From contig NZ_SSMD01000003.1 in the NCBI RefSeq assembly GCF_004799325.1, forward strand, positions 124,001-188,000: a stretch of DNA of 64,000 nt, given 5' to 3'. The stretch is from Thalassobius vesicularis (lineage in GTDB: Bacteria > Pseudomonadota > Alphaproteobacteria > Rhodobacterales > Rhodobacteraceae). A program made the translations under genes and the position numbers. Each line of letters opens with the position of its first letter. Within the stretch, counting starts at the first letter, position 1. Shown here in pieces: positions 19,138 through 28,764 of the stretch. The notes under the pieces are model-generated. The model saw only the letters and a list, made by a program, of their open reading frames with translations, was not told where the DNA came from and searched no databases.

Positions 19138-22100
19138 ATGAAGATTGAACGCAAATTCACCAAGGCCGGGCAGGACGCATATTCCGAGCTGGATTTCCGC
19201 ACCACCGCGTCTGAAATCCGCAATCCGGACGGCACCATTGTTTTTCGCCTGGACGAAGTCGAAGTGCCGACCAGCTGGAGCCAGGTCGCATCGGACGTGA
19301 TCGCTCAGAAATACTTCCGAAAGGCCGGCGTTCCGGCGCGTCTTAAGAAGGTGAAGGAAGCGGGCGTGCCCGAGTTCCTGTGGCGCTCGGTTCCGGCCGC
19401 CAAGGGCGCGGAAACCGGCGGTGAGACCAGCGCCAAGCAGGTGTTCGACCGTCTGGCCGGCGCCTGGGCCTATTGGGGCTGGAAGGGCGGCTATTTCTCG
19501 ACCGAGGAAGACGCGCGCGCCTATTACGACGAGATGCGCTTCATGCTGGCCACGCAAAAGGCCGCGCCGAACAGCCCGCAGTGGTTCAACACCGGCCTGC
19601 ACTGGGCCTATGGCATCGACGGCCCGTCGCAGGGCCACTACTACGTCGATCACCAGTCCAAGACCCTGACCAAATCCGCCAGCGCCTATGAGCATCCGCA
19701 ACCCCATGCGTGCTTCATCCAGTCGGTGGCCGATGATCTGGTCGGCGAGGGCGGCATCATGGACCTGTGGGTCCGCGAGGCGCGCCTGTTCAAATACGGC
19801 TCGGGCACGGGCACCAACTTCTCTAGCTTGCGTGCCGAGGGCGAGCGTCTGTCGGGCGGCGGCAAGTCGTCGGGCCTGATGGGCTTCCTCAAGATTGGTG
19901 ATCGCGCCGCTGGCGCGATCAAGTCGGGCGGCACCACCCGTCGCGCGGCCAAGATGGTGATCTGCGACGTCGATCACCCCGATATCCAGGACTTCGTGAA
20001 CTGGAAGGTGAAGGAAGAGCAGAAAGTCGCCAGCATCGTTGCAGGCAGCAAGATGCACGAGGCCAAGCTGAACGAGATCTTCGACGCGATCCGCGCCTGG
20101 GACGGCTCGTCCGAGGATGCCGTCGATCCGGCCAAGAACGAGACCCTGAAAACCGCGATCCGCAGCGCCCGCAAGGTGCAGATCCCTGAAACCTACGTCA
20201 AACGGGTGCTGGACTACGCGCGTCAGGGCTATGAAAGCATCGAATTCCCGACCTACGACACCGATTGGGATAGCGAAGCATACGCCTCGGTCTCGGGCCA
20301 GAACTCGAACAACTCGGTCCGCGTCACCGATGCCTTCCTGAAGGCGGTCAAGGACGATGCCGATTGGGAGCTGCTGCGCCGCACCGATGGGGCCGTCGCA
20401 AAGACCGTCAAGGCGCGTGATCTGTGGGAAGACATCGGCCACGCCGCTTGGGCCTGCGCCGATCCGGGCATCCAGTTCCATGACACCGTCAACGCCTGGC
20501 ACACCTGCCCGGAAGACGGTGAAATCCGCGGCTCGAACCCGTGCTCGGAATACATGTTCCTGGACGATACCGCGTGCAACCTGGCCTCGATGAACCTGCT
20601 GACTTTCCTGAAGGATGGAGAGTTCCAGGCTGACGACTACATGCACGCCACCCGTCTGTGGACCGTGACGCTGGAAATCAGCGTGATGATGGCGCAGTTC
20701 CCGTCCAAGGAAATCGCTCAGCTGTCCTATGACTTCCGCACGCTGGGTCTGGGCTACGCCAACATCGGCGGTCTGCTGATGAACATGGGCTTTGGCTATG
20801 ACAGCAAAGAGGGTCGCGCCCTGGGTGCCGCGCTGACCGCGATCATGACCGGCGTGGCCTACGCGACCTCGGCCGAGATGGCGGGCGAGCTGGGCGCTTT
20901 TGACGGCTACGAGCGCAACAAGGCGCACATGCTGCGCGTGATCCGCAACCACCGGACGGCCGCCTATGGCGCCTCCGAAGGCTACGAGAAACTGGCCGTG
21001 AAGCCGGTGCCGCTGGATCTGGCCAATGTGCCCGATCAACGTCTGGCCGAGCTGGCTATGACCAGCTGGGACGAGGCGCTGAAGCTGGGCGAAAAGCACG
21101 GTTACCGCAACGCGCAGGTCTCGGTCATCGCGCCGACCGGCACGATCGGTCTGGTCATGGATTGCGACACCACCGGGATCGAGCCCGACTTCGCGCTGGT
21201 GAAGTTCAAGAAGCTGGCCGGTGGCGGCTACTTCAAGATCATCAACCGCTCGGTTCCTGCCGCGCTGGAGAAGCTGGGCTATTCCAGCGCCCAGATCGAG
21301 GAAATCGTCAGCTACGCCGTCGGTCACGGCACCCTTGGCAACGCGCCGGGGATCAACCACGCCAGCCTGATGCAGCACGGGTTCACCGAGACCGAGCTGG
21401 ACAAGGTGGAACGCTCGCTGGCCTCGGCCTTCGACATCCGTTTTGTGTTCAACCAGTGGACCCTGGGCGAGGAATTCTGCACCAACGTGCTGAAAGTCCC
21501 CGCCGCCAAGCTGGCCGACCCGACCTTTAACCTGCTGACCCACTTGGGTTACAGCAAGAAGGACATCGAGGCCGCCAACGACCACGTCTGCGGGACGATG
21601 ACGCTGGAAGGCGCGCCCTTCCTGAAGGAGGAGCACTACGCGATCTTCGATTGCGCCAACCCCTGCGGCAAGAAGGGCAAGCGCTACCTGTCGGTGAACA
21701 GCCACATCGACATGATGGCCGCCGCGCAGTCGTTCATCTCGGGCGCGATTTCCAAGACGATCAACATGCCGAACTCGGCCACGATCGAGGATTGCCAGGC
21801 CGCGTATGAACGCAGCTGGCAGATGGGCATCAAGGCGAACGCACTGTACCGCGACGGCTCGAAGTTGTCGCAGCCGCTGGCTGCCGCCCTGATCGAGGAT
21901 GACGACGACGCTGCCGAGGTGCTGGAAACCGGCACCCCGCAGGAAAAGGCCGCCGTTCTGGCCGAAAAGATCGTCGAGAAGATCGTGGTCAAGGAAATCG
22001 TCCGCGCGCATCGCGAAAAGCTGCCCGAGCGCCGCAAGGGCTACACCCAGAAGGCCGTGGTCGGCGGGCATAAGGTTTACCTGCGTACCGGCGAATACGG

Positions 22101-22818
22101 CGACGGTACGCTGGGCGAGATCTTCATCGACATGCACAAGGAAGGGGCCGGTTTCCGGGCGATGATGAACAACTTCGCCATCGCCGTGTCCGTGGGCCTG
22201 CAATACGGCGTGCCGCTGGAGGAGTTCGTGGACGCCTTCACCTTCACCAAGTTCGAGCCGGCCGGGATCGTGCAGGGCAACGACTCGATCAAGAACGCGA
22301 CCTCGATCCTGGACTACATCTTCCGCGAGCTGGCCGTGTCCTATCTGGACCGCACCGACCTGGCCCATGTGAAACCGCAGGGCGCCTCGTTCGATGACCT
22401 GGGTCGTGGGGTCGAGGAAGGCGTGTCGAACGTCGAAGAGCTGAGCGAAACCGCTGCCACCCGCAGCCTGGAGATGCTGAAGCAGATCAGCTCGACCGGC
22501 TACCTGCGCAAGCGCCTGCCGCAAGAGCTGGTGGTGCTGCAGGGCGGCCAATCTCTGGGCGGCGTGGCTTTCGGGCGCGATCCCGAAGCGGCGTTGCAGA
22601 CGCTGGTGCCCGAGACGATGGGCACCGGGACGGGCGGTGCGATGCTGGCGGGCTCGACGGCGGTCAGCTCGGGCGCGGTGTCGATGGACGCGCGCACCAA
22701 GGCCAAGATGCAGGGCTACGAGGGCGAGGCTTGCGGCGATTGCGGCAACTACACGCTGGTGCGCAATGGCACCTGTATGAAGTGCAACACCTGCGGCGCA
22801 ACGTCGGGCTGCAGCTAA
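19138..22818 (+). CDS. nrdJ: Vitamin B12-dependent (class II) ribonucleotide reductase
   Basis: Reduces ribonucleotides to deoxyribonucleotides using adenosylcobalamin, independently of oxygen. The 1226-residue protein contains [18 protein letters not shown], the substrate-site cysteine region [18 protein letters not shown], and a C-terminal zinc-ribbon-like tail [18 protein letters not shown]. The length matches the long alphaproteobacterial NrdJ. The start at 19138 gives [20 protein letters not shown], the expected N-terminus. An NrdR-like operator lies upstream. The roughly 190-base leader has no recognisable B12 box. Confidence 0.97.
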   Translation: MKIERKFTKAGQDAYSELDFRTTASEIRNPDGTIVFRLDEVEVPTSWSQVASDVIAQKYFRKAGVPARLKKVKEAGVPEFLWRSVPAAKGAETGGETSAKQVFDRLAGAWAYWGWKGGYFSTEEDARAYYDEMRFMLATQKAAPNSPQWFNTGLHWAYGIDGPSQGHYYVDHQSKTLTKSASAYEHPQPHACFIQSVADDLVGEGGIMDLWVREARLFKYGSGTGTNFSSLRAEGERLSGGGKSSGLMGFLKIGDRAAGAIKSGGTTRRAAKMVICDVDHPDIQDFVNWKVKEEQKVASIVAGSKMHEAKLNEIFDAIRAWDGSSEDAVDPAKNETLKTAIRSARKVQIPETYVKRVLDYARQGYESIEFPTYDTDWDSEAYASVSGQNSNNSVRVTDAFLKAVKDDADWELLRRTDGAVAKTVKARDLWEDIGHAAWACADPGIQFHDTVNAWHTCPEDGEIRGSNPCSEYMFLDDTACNLASMNLLTFLKDGEFQADDYMHATRLWTVTLEISVMMAQFPSKEIAQLSYDFRTLGLGYANIGGLLMNMGFGYDSKEGRALGAALTAIMTGVAYATSAEMAGELGAFDGYERNKAHMLRVIRNHRTAAYGASEGYEKLAVKPVPLDLANVPDQRLAELAMTSWDEALKLGEKHGYRNAQVSVIAPTGTIGLVMDCDTTGIEPDFALVKFKKLAGGGYFKIINRSVPAALEKLGYSSAQIEEIVSYAVGHGTLGNAPGINHASLMQHGFTETELDKVERSLASAFDIRFVFNQWTLGEEFCTNVLKVPAAKLADPTFNLLTHLGYSKKDIEAANDHVCGTMTLEGAPFLKEEHYAIFDCANPCGKKGKRYLSVNSHIDMMAAAQSFISGAISKTINMPNSATIEDCQAAYERSWQMGIKANALYRDGSKLSQPLAAALIEDDDDAAEVLETGTPQEKAAVLAEKIVEKIVVKEIVRAHREKLPERRKGYTQKAVVGGHKVYLRTGEYGDGTLGEIFIDMHKEGAGFRAMMNNFAIAVSVGLQYGVPLEEFVDAFTFTKFEPAGIVQGNDSIKNATSILDYIFRELAVSYLDRTDLAHVKPQGASFDDLGRGVEEGVSNVEELSETAATRSLEMLKQISSTGYLRKRLPQELVVLQGGQSLGGVAFGRDPEAALQTLVPETMGTGTGGAMLAGSTAVSSGAVSMDARTKAKMQGYEGEACGDCGNYTLVRNGTCMKCNTCGATSGCS

Positions 22819-22826
22819 GGATGGTG

Positions 22827-22894
22827 GCCGGTCCCTCGGGGCCGGCCCAAATTCTTTCAAAGAATTTGGTCAAGAATTTTAAAAATTCTTGACC
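22827..22894 (+). repeat. Stacked palindromes after nrdJ (probable terminator / 3' element)
   Basis: Three adjacent hairpins follow the nrdJ stop. The first is GGCCGG...CCGGCC (about 22827-22847). The second is CCAAATTCTTT with AAAGAATTTGG (22847-22869, 11-bp arms around one base). The third is GGTCAAGAATTTT with AAAATTCTTGACC (22868-22894, 13-bp arms around one base). The last two share the GG, so only one can form fully at a time. An AATTCTT/AAGAATT palindrome of the same kind occurs at 47033-47055. Confidence 0.65.
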
Positions 22895-23024
22895 GCGACG
22901 ACCACCAAGGACGGTGCAAACTGTCAACGGAACTCGGGGCGGGTGCGCTCGTCCCGGCGACGCTCAGGCCGCAGGCATAAAACACCGAGCGGTATCAATG
23001 ATCGAGCTTGAGCGGCGAAACTGG

Positions 23025-23046
23025 CCCCCCTTGCGGGGGCCTTTTC
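23025..23046. terminator. Terminator hairpin between nrdJ and dsbB
   Basis: A GGCCCCC...GGGGGCC stem with a TTGC loop region is followed by TTTTC on the plus strand. It lies directly before the dsbB stop in a convergent intergenic space, so it would end read-through from nrdJ. The 130 bases between the nrdJ palindromes and this hairpin show nothing else. Confidence 0.7.
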
Positions 23047-23047
23047 T

Positions 23048-23503
23048 TTAGCGGCGGGCGCGGGCGGCCATGATCCAGATGACCATCAGCCCGAACGAGA
23101 AAATCGCGTTCCAGCTGGCCATCGAGATGCCGAACAGCTCCCATGCCACCTGATCGCACAGCACGATCTTGGGGCCGTCCATCGCCAGAAGGTTATTGGC
23201 ATCCATCCCGCCCGAACCGGTGCAGCTGGTGGGGCCTTGCCACCAGGCGCGCTCGACCCCCGTATGGTAGACCCCCAGCGCGCCGGTGATACCGGCCGCC
23301 AGCGCGCCCAGCCAGCACAGGGCCCGCGATGCCGTTGCCAGGGCGATCACCCCGATCAGGATCGCCGCCGCATGGGGCCAGCGTTGCCACAGGCACATCT
23401 CGCACGGGGCGTAGCCGAGGAACTGGAACACGAATGCCCCGCCCAAAAGGCCCGCAGACCCGGCCGCTGCTAAGGAAATCAGTGTTTTACGGTCAAGGAT
23501 CAT
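23048..23503 (-). CDS. dsbB: DsbB-family disulfide bond formation protein
   Basis: Inner-membrane quinone-linked oxidase that re-oxidises periplasmic DsbA-type proteins. The 151-residue protein has four hydrophobic helices, the first cysteine pair in CEMCLWQRWPH (N-terminal third), and a second pair in PTSCTGSGG and KIVLCDQVAW. This matches DsbB redox architecture. The ATG at 23503 overlaps the DedA-family stop by 4 bases, so it is the second gene of a two-gene operon. Confidence 0.9.
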   Translation of the reverse strand: MILDRKTLISLAAAGSAGLLGGAFVFQFLGYAPCEMCLWQRWPHAAAILIGVIALATASRALCWLGALAAGITGALGVYHTGVERAWWQGPTSCTGSGGMDANNLLAMDGPKIVLCDQVAWELFGISMASWNAIFSFGLMVIWIMAARARR

Positions 23504-24078
23504 AGGAATTTCACCAGATAGAAGCCGCCCAGCAGGATGACGACGAAGAGGGTGAACATCAAGCCCAACCGCTTTTCGATGAAGTCACGAATTGGTGCGC
23601 CGTATTTCCACAAGAGCGCGGCGACCACGAAAAACCGCAGGCCACGTGCGAGGATCGAGGTCACGATGAATACGCTCAGTGGCAGGCCGGTCCAGCCGGA
23701 CATGATGGTGATGACCTTGAACGGGAAGGGGGTCACCCCGGCGATCAGCACCGGCCAGAAGCCGAAGTCGTTGAAGCGGGTGTTGAACTCGGCCATGGCG
23801 TCGGCCTTGCCCATGGTTTCCAGAATGGGGCGGCCGATTTGTTCATAGAACTGCGCGCCGATCAGGTAGCCCAGCAGCCCGCCCGCCACAGAGGAGACAA
23901 GCGCCACGCTGGCAATCAGCCAAGCCCGGCGCGGGGCGGCCAGAATCATCGGGATCATCAGCACATCCGGCGGGATCGGGAACACCGACGCCTCGATGAA
24001 CGAGATTGCCGCCAGCACCCACAAGGCGCGGGGATGGTCGGCCATGGACATGGTCCAGCGGTATAGCGAATGCAGCAT
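23500..24078 (-). CDS. DedA/YqaA-family membrane protein (VTT domain)
   Basis: A 192-residue integral membrane protein of the DedA/SNARE-associated family, whose members are implicated in lipid scrambling and membrane homeostasis. FIEASVFPIPPDVLMIPM near residues 20-37 is the family re-entrant segment, and FGFWPVLIAGVTPFPFKV is the second. The start at 24078 (MLHSLYRWTMSM) was preferred because an open extension to 24222 would run through the tRNA-Leu gene. It overlaps dsbB by 4 bases. Confidence 0.85.
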   Translation of the reverse strand: MLHSLYRWTMSMADHPRALWVLAAISFIEASVFPIPPDVLMIPMILAAPRRAWLIASVALVSSVAGGLLGYLIGAQFYEQIGRPILETMGKADAMAEFNTRFNDFGFWPVLIAGVTPFPFKVITIMSGWTGLPLSVFIVTSILARGLRFFVVAALLWKYGAPIRDFIEKRLGLMFTLFVVILLGGFYLVKFL

Positions 24079-24186
24079 GTGCAGGGTCCTGTTGCTTGCC
24101 CCCGTTACGCCACGGACACGCCGCGCCGTCAACCGCGCTTTTGCCTCTGGACGGGGCGCAAACGGTTGGGTAGAGGTGTGCGACGT

Positions 24187-24272
24187 GCCCAAGTGGCGGA
24201 ATGGTAGACGCAGGGGATTCAAAATCCCCCGGCCTAACGGTCATGTCGGTTCGAGTCCGACCTTGGGTACCA
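24187..24272 (+). tRNA. tRNA-Leu (anticodon CAA)
   Basis: An 86-base tRNA with a long variable arm. The acceptor stem GCCCAAG pairs with CTTGGGT, with encoded ACCA. The anticodon stem GGGGA/TCCCC holds loop TTCAAAA giving CAA (reads UUG). The type II variable loop CGGCCTAACGGTCATG distinguishes it as leucine, and the T-loop is GTTCGAGTC. Confidence 0.97.
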
Positions 24273-24343
24273 CCTTGAAAGACAAGGTATATCCCGCACG
24301 TTTGCGAAGTTTTCCTCGTGAAACCCGATGCTTTGCACCGCCC

Positions 24344-25720
24344 TCAGGCGACGTTGATCCATGTGGTCATGCCGCTGGCCGCATGGGCCAGCATGTGGCA
24401 GTGAAACAGCCATTTGCCCGGATTGTCGGCGGCAAAGGCGATCTCGAGCGGTTGGTTCGGGACGCTCAGGATGGTGTCGCGCAGGGGGCCGAGGCTGCCG
24501 TCGGCGTGCACTTCGCGGAAATGTGTGCCGTGCAGGTGCATCCCGTGCGGAAAAACCGTGCGGTTGATCAGTTTCAGGCGCACCGGTTCGCCGATCGAAA
24601 GCTTCGCAAACGGGGTGTCGGATAGCCCGGCCTGACCAGCCAGCGCCCAGAACTGGCCGCGTTCGATCATCTCGCGAAAGCTCAGGCGCTCGCCCTGATA
24701 GACGGCGCTTTCCATGCCAGCCATGGCACCGCCTTCCATTACCATCTCCAGCTTGCGGGCATCGGCCAGCGCGGGCAGCTCCATCCGCGGATTGGGCGGC
24801 AAGGCCGAGGGGGCGGGCCGCGCCGCGCGCGCCGACTGGCCGCTGACCGTGACATCGGCCAGCAGCTGCCAGTTGTCTTCCTGCATCCACATCAGCAGCC
24901 CGGCCTCTTGGGCGACAATGTCCACGATCAGGTCGATGCGTTGCGCCGGTGCCAGCGTGATCACGTCCGTCACCGGAACCGGAGCGTCCAGCGGCATGCC
25001 GTCCAGCGCGATGGCCCAGCCGGTCATCCCCTCAAGCCGCAGATCGAAGATCCGCGCGTTGGCGGCATTGATCAGGCGCAGCCGCAGCCGTTCGTTCTGT
25101 TGGGCGGTCAGGGTGAAATCGTAGCGCCCGTTCACGCCGACCAGATTGCCGGTGCGGCCGCCGTGGCTCATCATCATGGGGTGGTTGAAGGGTTCGGCAA
25201 AGCCGCCCGTGGCCGGGTCCAGCAGCCAGTCGTCCAGCACCAGCACCTCGTCCCGGTCCACGTCGAGGGCGTCGGGTTCCTCGACGATCAGGGCACCGGA
25301 CAGGCCGCGCGCGACCTGCTCCATCGAGTTGGTGTGGGCATGGTACCAGTAGGTCCCGGCATCGGGCAGGGCGAAGTCATAGTCGAAGGTGCCCCCCGGC
25401 GGCACCGCGTCTTGCGTCAGGCCCGCCACGCCATCCATCGCGTTGTCGATGCGAATGCCGTGCCAATGGACCGAGGTCGGCACGTCCAGTTCGTTCACCA
25501 GCTGGCGGGTGATCCGATGACCCTGCCGCGCCCGCAGGACCGGCCCGGGGACCGAGCCATCATAGGACCAGACCTGGGTCGCGCCGTAGCCTTCGGGTGC
25601 CAGTTGGACGTCTGCCTTGCGGGCGATCAGGGTCTCGGGGCTGGCCAAAGCCGGGCGTGCGACCGTCGCTGCCGCCATCGCCGCGCAAAATCCCCGTCGC
25701 GTCATCGAAAATTGCGTCAT
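24344..25720 (-). CDS. Tat-exported multicopper oxidase
   Basis: Three-cupredoxin-domain oxidase of 458 residues, predicted periplasmic. The N-terminus has a twin-arginine signal (MTRRGFCAAMAAATVARPALA). All four copper motifs are present: HWHGIRID, YWYHAHTNS, HGMHLHGTHF and FHCHMLAHAASGM. The last contains the type 1 copper Cys, with a Met axial-ligand candidate. It could be a CueO/CopA-like cuprous oxidase or a laccase-like enzyme; there is no Met-rich insert of the CueO type. It appears monocistronic. Confidence 0.92.
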   Translation of the reverse strand: MTQFSMTRRGFCAAMAAATVARPALASPETLIARKADVQLAPEGYGATQVWSYDGSVPGPVLRARQGHRITRQLVNELDVPTSVHWHGIRIDNAMDGVAGLTQDAVPPGGTFDYDFALPDAGTYWYHAHTNSMEQVARGLSGALIVEEPDALDVDRDEVLVLDDWLLDPATGGFAEPFNHPMMMSHGGRTGNLVGVNGRYDFTLTAQQNERLRLRLINAANARIFDLRLEGMTGWAIALDGMPLDAPVPVTDVITLAPAQRIDLIVDIVAQEAGLLMWMQEDNWQLLADVTVSGQSARAARPAPSALPPNPRMELPALADARKLEMVMEGGAMAGMESAVYQGERLSFREMIERGQFWALAGQAGLSDTPFAKLSIGEPVRLKLINRTVFPHGMHLHGTHFREVHADGSLGPLRDTILSVPNQPLEIAFAADNPGKWLFHCHMLAHAASGMTTWINVA

Positions 25721-25810
25721 TTCGGGGACTCCATCCGCTTGTTGCCTGTCGCGAACATAAGCGAGGATGGAGGCGGCGTCACTACGACTCAGCCGCCTTG
25801 AGGGATCAAA

Positions 25811-26818
25811 TCAGGCCGCCAGTTGGGTATCGTCCGATGTCAGAACCGCGTGCAGCATTTGCTGCCAATTCTGTGCAAAGTCGCGTTCCAGTTCGGCCGG
25901 GTCAGGGCGGGCCGGTACGGCGATGTCGCCCTGCAACAAGGCGGTCAGCGCCTCGGTCCATGCCTCAACCGTGAACGACTGGACCGGGATCGCGCCAGCG
26001 GCGACCTGATCCTTCAGCCCATCCTGAGGCGAGACCAGCACGGGCCGTCCTGCCATGCGTCCCTCCAGTGCGACCAGACCATAGGCCTCCCAGCGGGAAG
26101 GCATCGCCAGGGCGTCGACGCTGGCCATCGCGGCCACCGGATCGGCGGCATGACCGGCAAAGGTGATGCGGCGATCCCCAGCGGCCAGATGTTTCAACTG
26201 CTCGGTTTCCGGCCCTTCGCCGAAGAACATCAACTCGGCGTTCGGGTCTTTGACCGCGCGGAAGGCCGAGATCAGCAGGTCAAACCCCTTCTGGCGGTCG
26301 TGCCGCCCGATGGCGCCGATCCGGCGGGGGGTGCTGGCCGCGGGGGCGGGCAGGGCGGCAAACCGCTCCAGCCCCACCATCGGCGGGATGACGGTCAGCT
26401 TGCCCAGATCCACCAACCGACGGCGGAACATCCAACGCGCCTGCGCATGGCTGACGGCGACCTGATGGTCGAACAGCGAATAGCCGATGCGCAGCAGGCT
26501 GAAGAACCGCTCGCGGTTGGGCACGTTCAACGCGGTGAAGCTTTGGGTGTAGCTATGCTCGACATGGATCAGCGGCGTGCCCGGATGCACCGCCCGCAAA
26601 GAGATCAGAGAGGGCAGCGTGCGCCAGCTGATCGACAGATGAGAGACGATCACATCGGCCTGAATCCGGCGCATCGACAGCGCGCCGCGTTTGACCGGGC
26701 GCATAATGTGCTGCGCGGTGCGGTTCATTTCGGGGTCGGCGCAGATATGCTCCAGCAGGCGCATCACGCCGCCGGCATTGGTGTCGTCGATCAAGTGAAC
26801 GATGGTGGGGCGGTGCAT
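25811..26818 (-). CDS. GT4-like glycosyltransferase
   Basis: A 335-residue GT-B fold transferase predicted to add a sugar to a lipid-linked intermediate at the cytoplasmic face. The C-terminal domain contains IGAIGRHDRQKGFDLLI, LMFFGEGPETEQL and the nucleotide-sugar-binding MPSRWEAYGLVALEGRMAG, typical of GT4. The start was placed at the ATG at 26818 (MHRPTIVHLIDDTNAGGV), 15 bases after the preceding stop. It is the last gene of the four-gene operon flippase-GT2-GT2-GT4. Donor and acceptor are not deducible. Confidence 0.88.
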   Translation of the reverse strand: MHRPTIVHLIDDTNAGGVMRLLEHICADPEMNRTAQHIMRPVKRGALSMRRIQADVIVSHLSISWRTLPSLISLRAVHPGTPLIHVEHSYTQSFTALNVPNRERFFSLLRIGYSLFDHQVAVSHAQARWMFRRRLVDLGKLTVIPPMVGLERFAALPAPAASTPRRIGAIGRHDRQKGFDLLISAFRAVKDPNAELMFFGEGPETEQLKHLAAGDRRITFAGHAADPVAAMASVDALAMPSRWEAYGLVALEGRMAGRPVLVSPQDGLKDQVAAGAIPVQSFTVEAWTEALTALLQGDIAVPARPDPAELERDFAQNWQQMLHAVLTSDDTQLAA

Positions 26819-26833
26819 GGCAAAAATCCTCAA

Positions 26834-27823
26834 TCAAACTTCGGACGCGGTGTGGTCGGTCAGGCCCAGACGTTTGCGCACGGTGCGCGTGCCCAGCCCG
26901 ACCAGCAGCAGCGAGGCGGCCAGCGTGATCAGCGTCTTGGCCGGTTCTTCCAGATAGGGTCGCAGCGAGGTGGTGTTGGACAGGCGCATCAATCGGCGCG
27001 CGGTCGAGCCGTCCAGATCGCTGATCGCGCGGCGCGCCAGATAGCGCAGCTGATAGGCCCGCGCCGCCGGGGAGTGCGTGGCGAAAAACGTGGGGTCCAG
27101 CGGGGTCAACTTGTGGATCATCCGTTCCCACGACTGCAACTGTTGCGCGGTGTTGGCCGACAGCCCACCCGGATTGACGCGGTACAGTGTCAGATCGCCG
27201 GGGACGCCCTCGATATCCCAATCGGTGGTTAGTGCCAGGCGCAGCCAGCATTCGATGTCCTCGGACTGGCGAAACGTTTCGTCGAAGACCCAGTCGCGTT
27301 CTGTTTCGTGCAGCGGGCGCCAGGCGATCGCGGCCAGGGTCGAGCGGCGCAGAACAGGCGCCGATCCGTTGCCGATCGGGTTCCGCTTGAGGATATGCGC
27401 GGCGGTCACATCCGTCAGGCGCGGGCGTTGCCGGTGGCGTGTGGGGCTGCCATCCGCGGCGATCAGGCGCGAGCCAGAGTAGCTGAGCCCGACCGAGGGG
27501 TTGGCTTCCAGATGCGCGACATGGGCGGCCAGCTTGGTCGGCATCCACAGGTCATCCGCGTCGCAGAACCCGATATAATCCCCCCGTGCGGCCGCAATGC
27601 CGGAATTGCGTGCGCCTGCCAGGCCACGGTTTTTCTGGTGAATAACCCTGACGCCCGGTTTTTGCGCCAGCGTGTCGGCCAGGGCAGGGGTCGCGTCGGT
27701 CGAGCCATCATTCACGATGATGATCTCGTAGTCGTCATAGGTCTGGGCGCGCAGCGCGGCGATGGTTTGCGACAGGGTAGCGGTGACGTTGTAGGCGGGG
27801 ACAACAATGGAGGCTTTGGGCAT
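26834..27823 (-). CDS. GT2-family glycosyltransferase
   Basis: A 329-residue GT-A transferase. The N-terminal catalytic domain has ASIVVPAYNVTATLSQTI, IIIVNDGSTDATPALAD and GFCDADDLWMPTKL, the last providing the DxD-like metal site. The start is the ATG at 27823 (MPKASIVV). It lies between a second GT2 gene (8-base gap) and the GT4 gene. Its N-terminal half closely resembles the upstream GT2, suggesting an old duplication within the operon. Confidence 0.92.
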   Translation of the reverse strand: MPKASIVVPAYNVTATLSQTIAALRAQTYDDYEIIIVNDGSTDATPALADTLAQKPGVRVIHQKNRGLAGARNSGIAAARGDYIGFCDADDLWMPTKLAAHVAHLEANPSVGLSYSGSRLIAADGSPTRHRQRPRLTDVTAAHILKRNPIGNGSAPVLRRSTLAAIAWRPLHETERDWVFDETFRQSEDIECWLRLALTTDWDIEGVPGDLTLYRVNPGGLSANTAQQLQSWERMIHKLTPLDPTFFATHSPAARAYQLRYLARRAISDLDGSTARRLMRLSNTTSLRPYLEEPAKTLITLAASLLLVGLGTRTVRKRLGLTDHTASEV

Positions 27824-27831
27824 ATCGGGTC

Positions 27832-28755
27832 TCAGTGGCTGAAAAGGGCGCGGCGGACAGAGCGCGGCAGGAACGGGGCGGCCATCGACGCCAGCGCCGT
27901 CACCAGCCCCCGTCGTGCAGGGGAACAGAACCCGCGCGGGCTGATCCACAGGCCGCGCAGCGACAGGCGCAGCGCCTCGGCCCGGCCTAGATCCAGCCGC
28001 AGGGCGCGACGCGCCAGGTAGCGAAGGTAGATCGCCTCGGTCATGGGCGAAGCGGCATAGCCATAGCGGCGGGCGGTTTTCAGAACCCGCGCCCGGCTGG
28101 ATCGCATGGCCGGCAGGTCCGAGGACAGCCCGCCATGGGACGTGCGATACCAGACCTGCACGCTGTCCATGGCCCGCAGCTCGACGCCCGCGCCGACGGC
28201 GCGGATCAGCCAGTCCAGATCTTCGTTATGCACGAAGCTGGGATCGAAGCCGCCGGAGATCAGGAAGACCTCGCGCCGAACGGACAGGTTGGACAGAGTG
28301 CAGACCGGGTTTTCGCCCATCAATTGGGGAATGCTCAGCGGGCCGTCGGGCAAGTTCGACAGAGTGCGTGCATCGGTGGTGTTTCGCGAAAAGAACGCAA
28401 CTTTGCCAAAGGCCCCGTCGCAGCCCAGGGGCGCCATGGTCAGGGCGACCTCGGCCAGTTTGGTGTGCACCCACAGGTCATCGGCATCACAAAAGGCCAG
28501 GATCTCGCCCCGTGCCCTGTGGAAGGCCGCGAAATTGCGCGCATCGCTGGGGCCGTTGCCGGGGTGCCCCATCAGCCGGATCCGCGCATCGCGCGAGGCC
28601 CACTGGGCAACCATTTCGCGCGTCGCATCGGTCGAGCCGTCATCGACGACCAGCGCCTCCCAGTCCGGGCAGGTTTGCGCGATCAGGCTGCTGAGGGTGT
28701 CGCCGATCGTGTCGGCGGCGTTGAAGGCGGGGATGATGATCGAAAAACGGGGCAT
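27832..28755 (-). CDS. GT2-family glycosyltransferase (paralogue of next gene)
   Basis: A 307-residue GT-A transferase with RFSIIIPAFNAADTIGDTL, ALVVDDGSTDATREMV and AFCDADDLWVHTKLAEV. The catalytic domain is followed by a C-terminal helical part with LRYLARRALRLDLGRAEAL, which also appears in similar form in the downstream paralogue. It starts 9 bases after the flippase stop, so it is co-transcribed with it. It is likely one of the repeat-unit assembly enzymes for the locus polysaccharide. Confidence 0.92.
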   Translation of the reverse strand: MPRFSIIIPAFNAADTIGDTLSSLIAQTCPDWEALVVDDGSTDATREMVAQWASRDARIRLMGHPGNGPSDARNFAAFHRARGEILAFCDADDLWVHTKLAEVALTMAPLGCDGAFGKVAFFSRNTTDARTLSNLPDGPLSIPQLMGENPVCTLSNLSVRREVFLISGGFDPSFVHNEDLDWLIRAVGAGVELRAMDSVQVWYRTSHGGLSSDLPAMRSSRARVLKTARRYGYAASPMTEAIYLRYLARRALRLDLGRAEALRLSLRGLWISPRGFCSPARRGLVTALASMAAPFLPRSVRRALFSH

Positions 28756-28764
28756 GGGAAGCTC

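Noticed and set aside
18835-22860. A 1341-codon open frame on the minus strand opposite nrdJ
   Set aside because: It mirrors the nrdJ coding region codon for codon and gives a His/Arg/Gly-rich protein with no domain, typical of antisense frames in high-GC DNA.
24079-24222. Longer N-terminus for the DedA-family protein
   Set aside because: The extension runs through the tRNA-Leu gene and encodes no signal or membrane segment.
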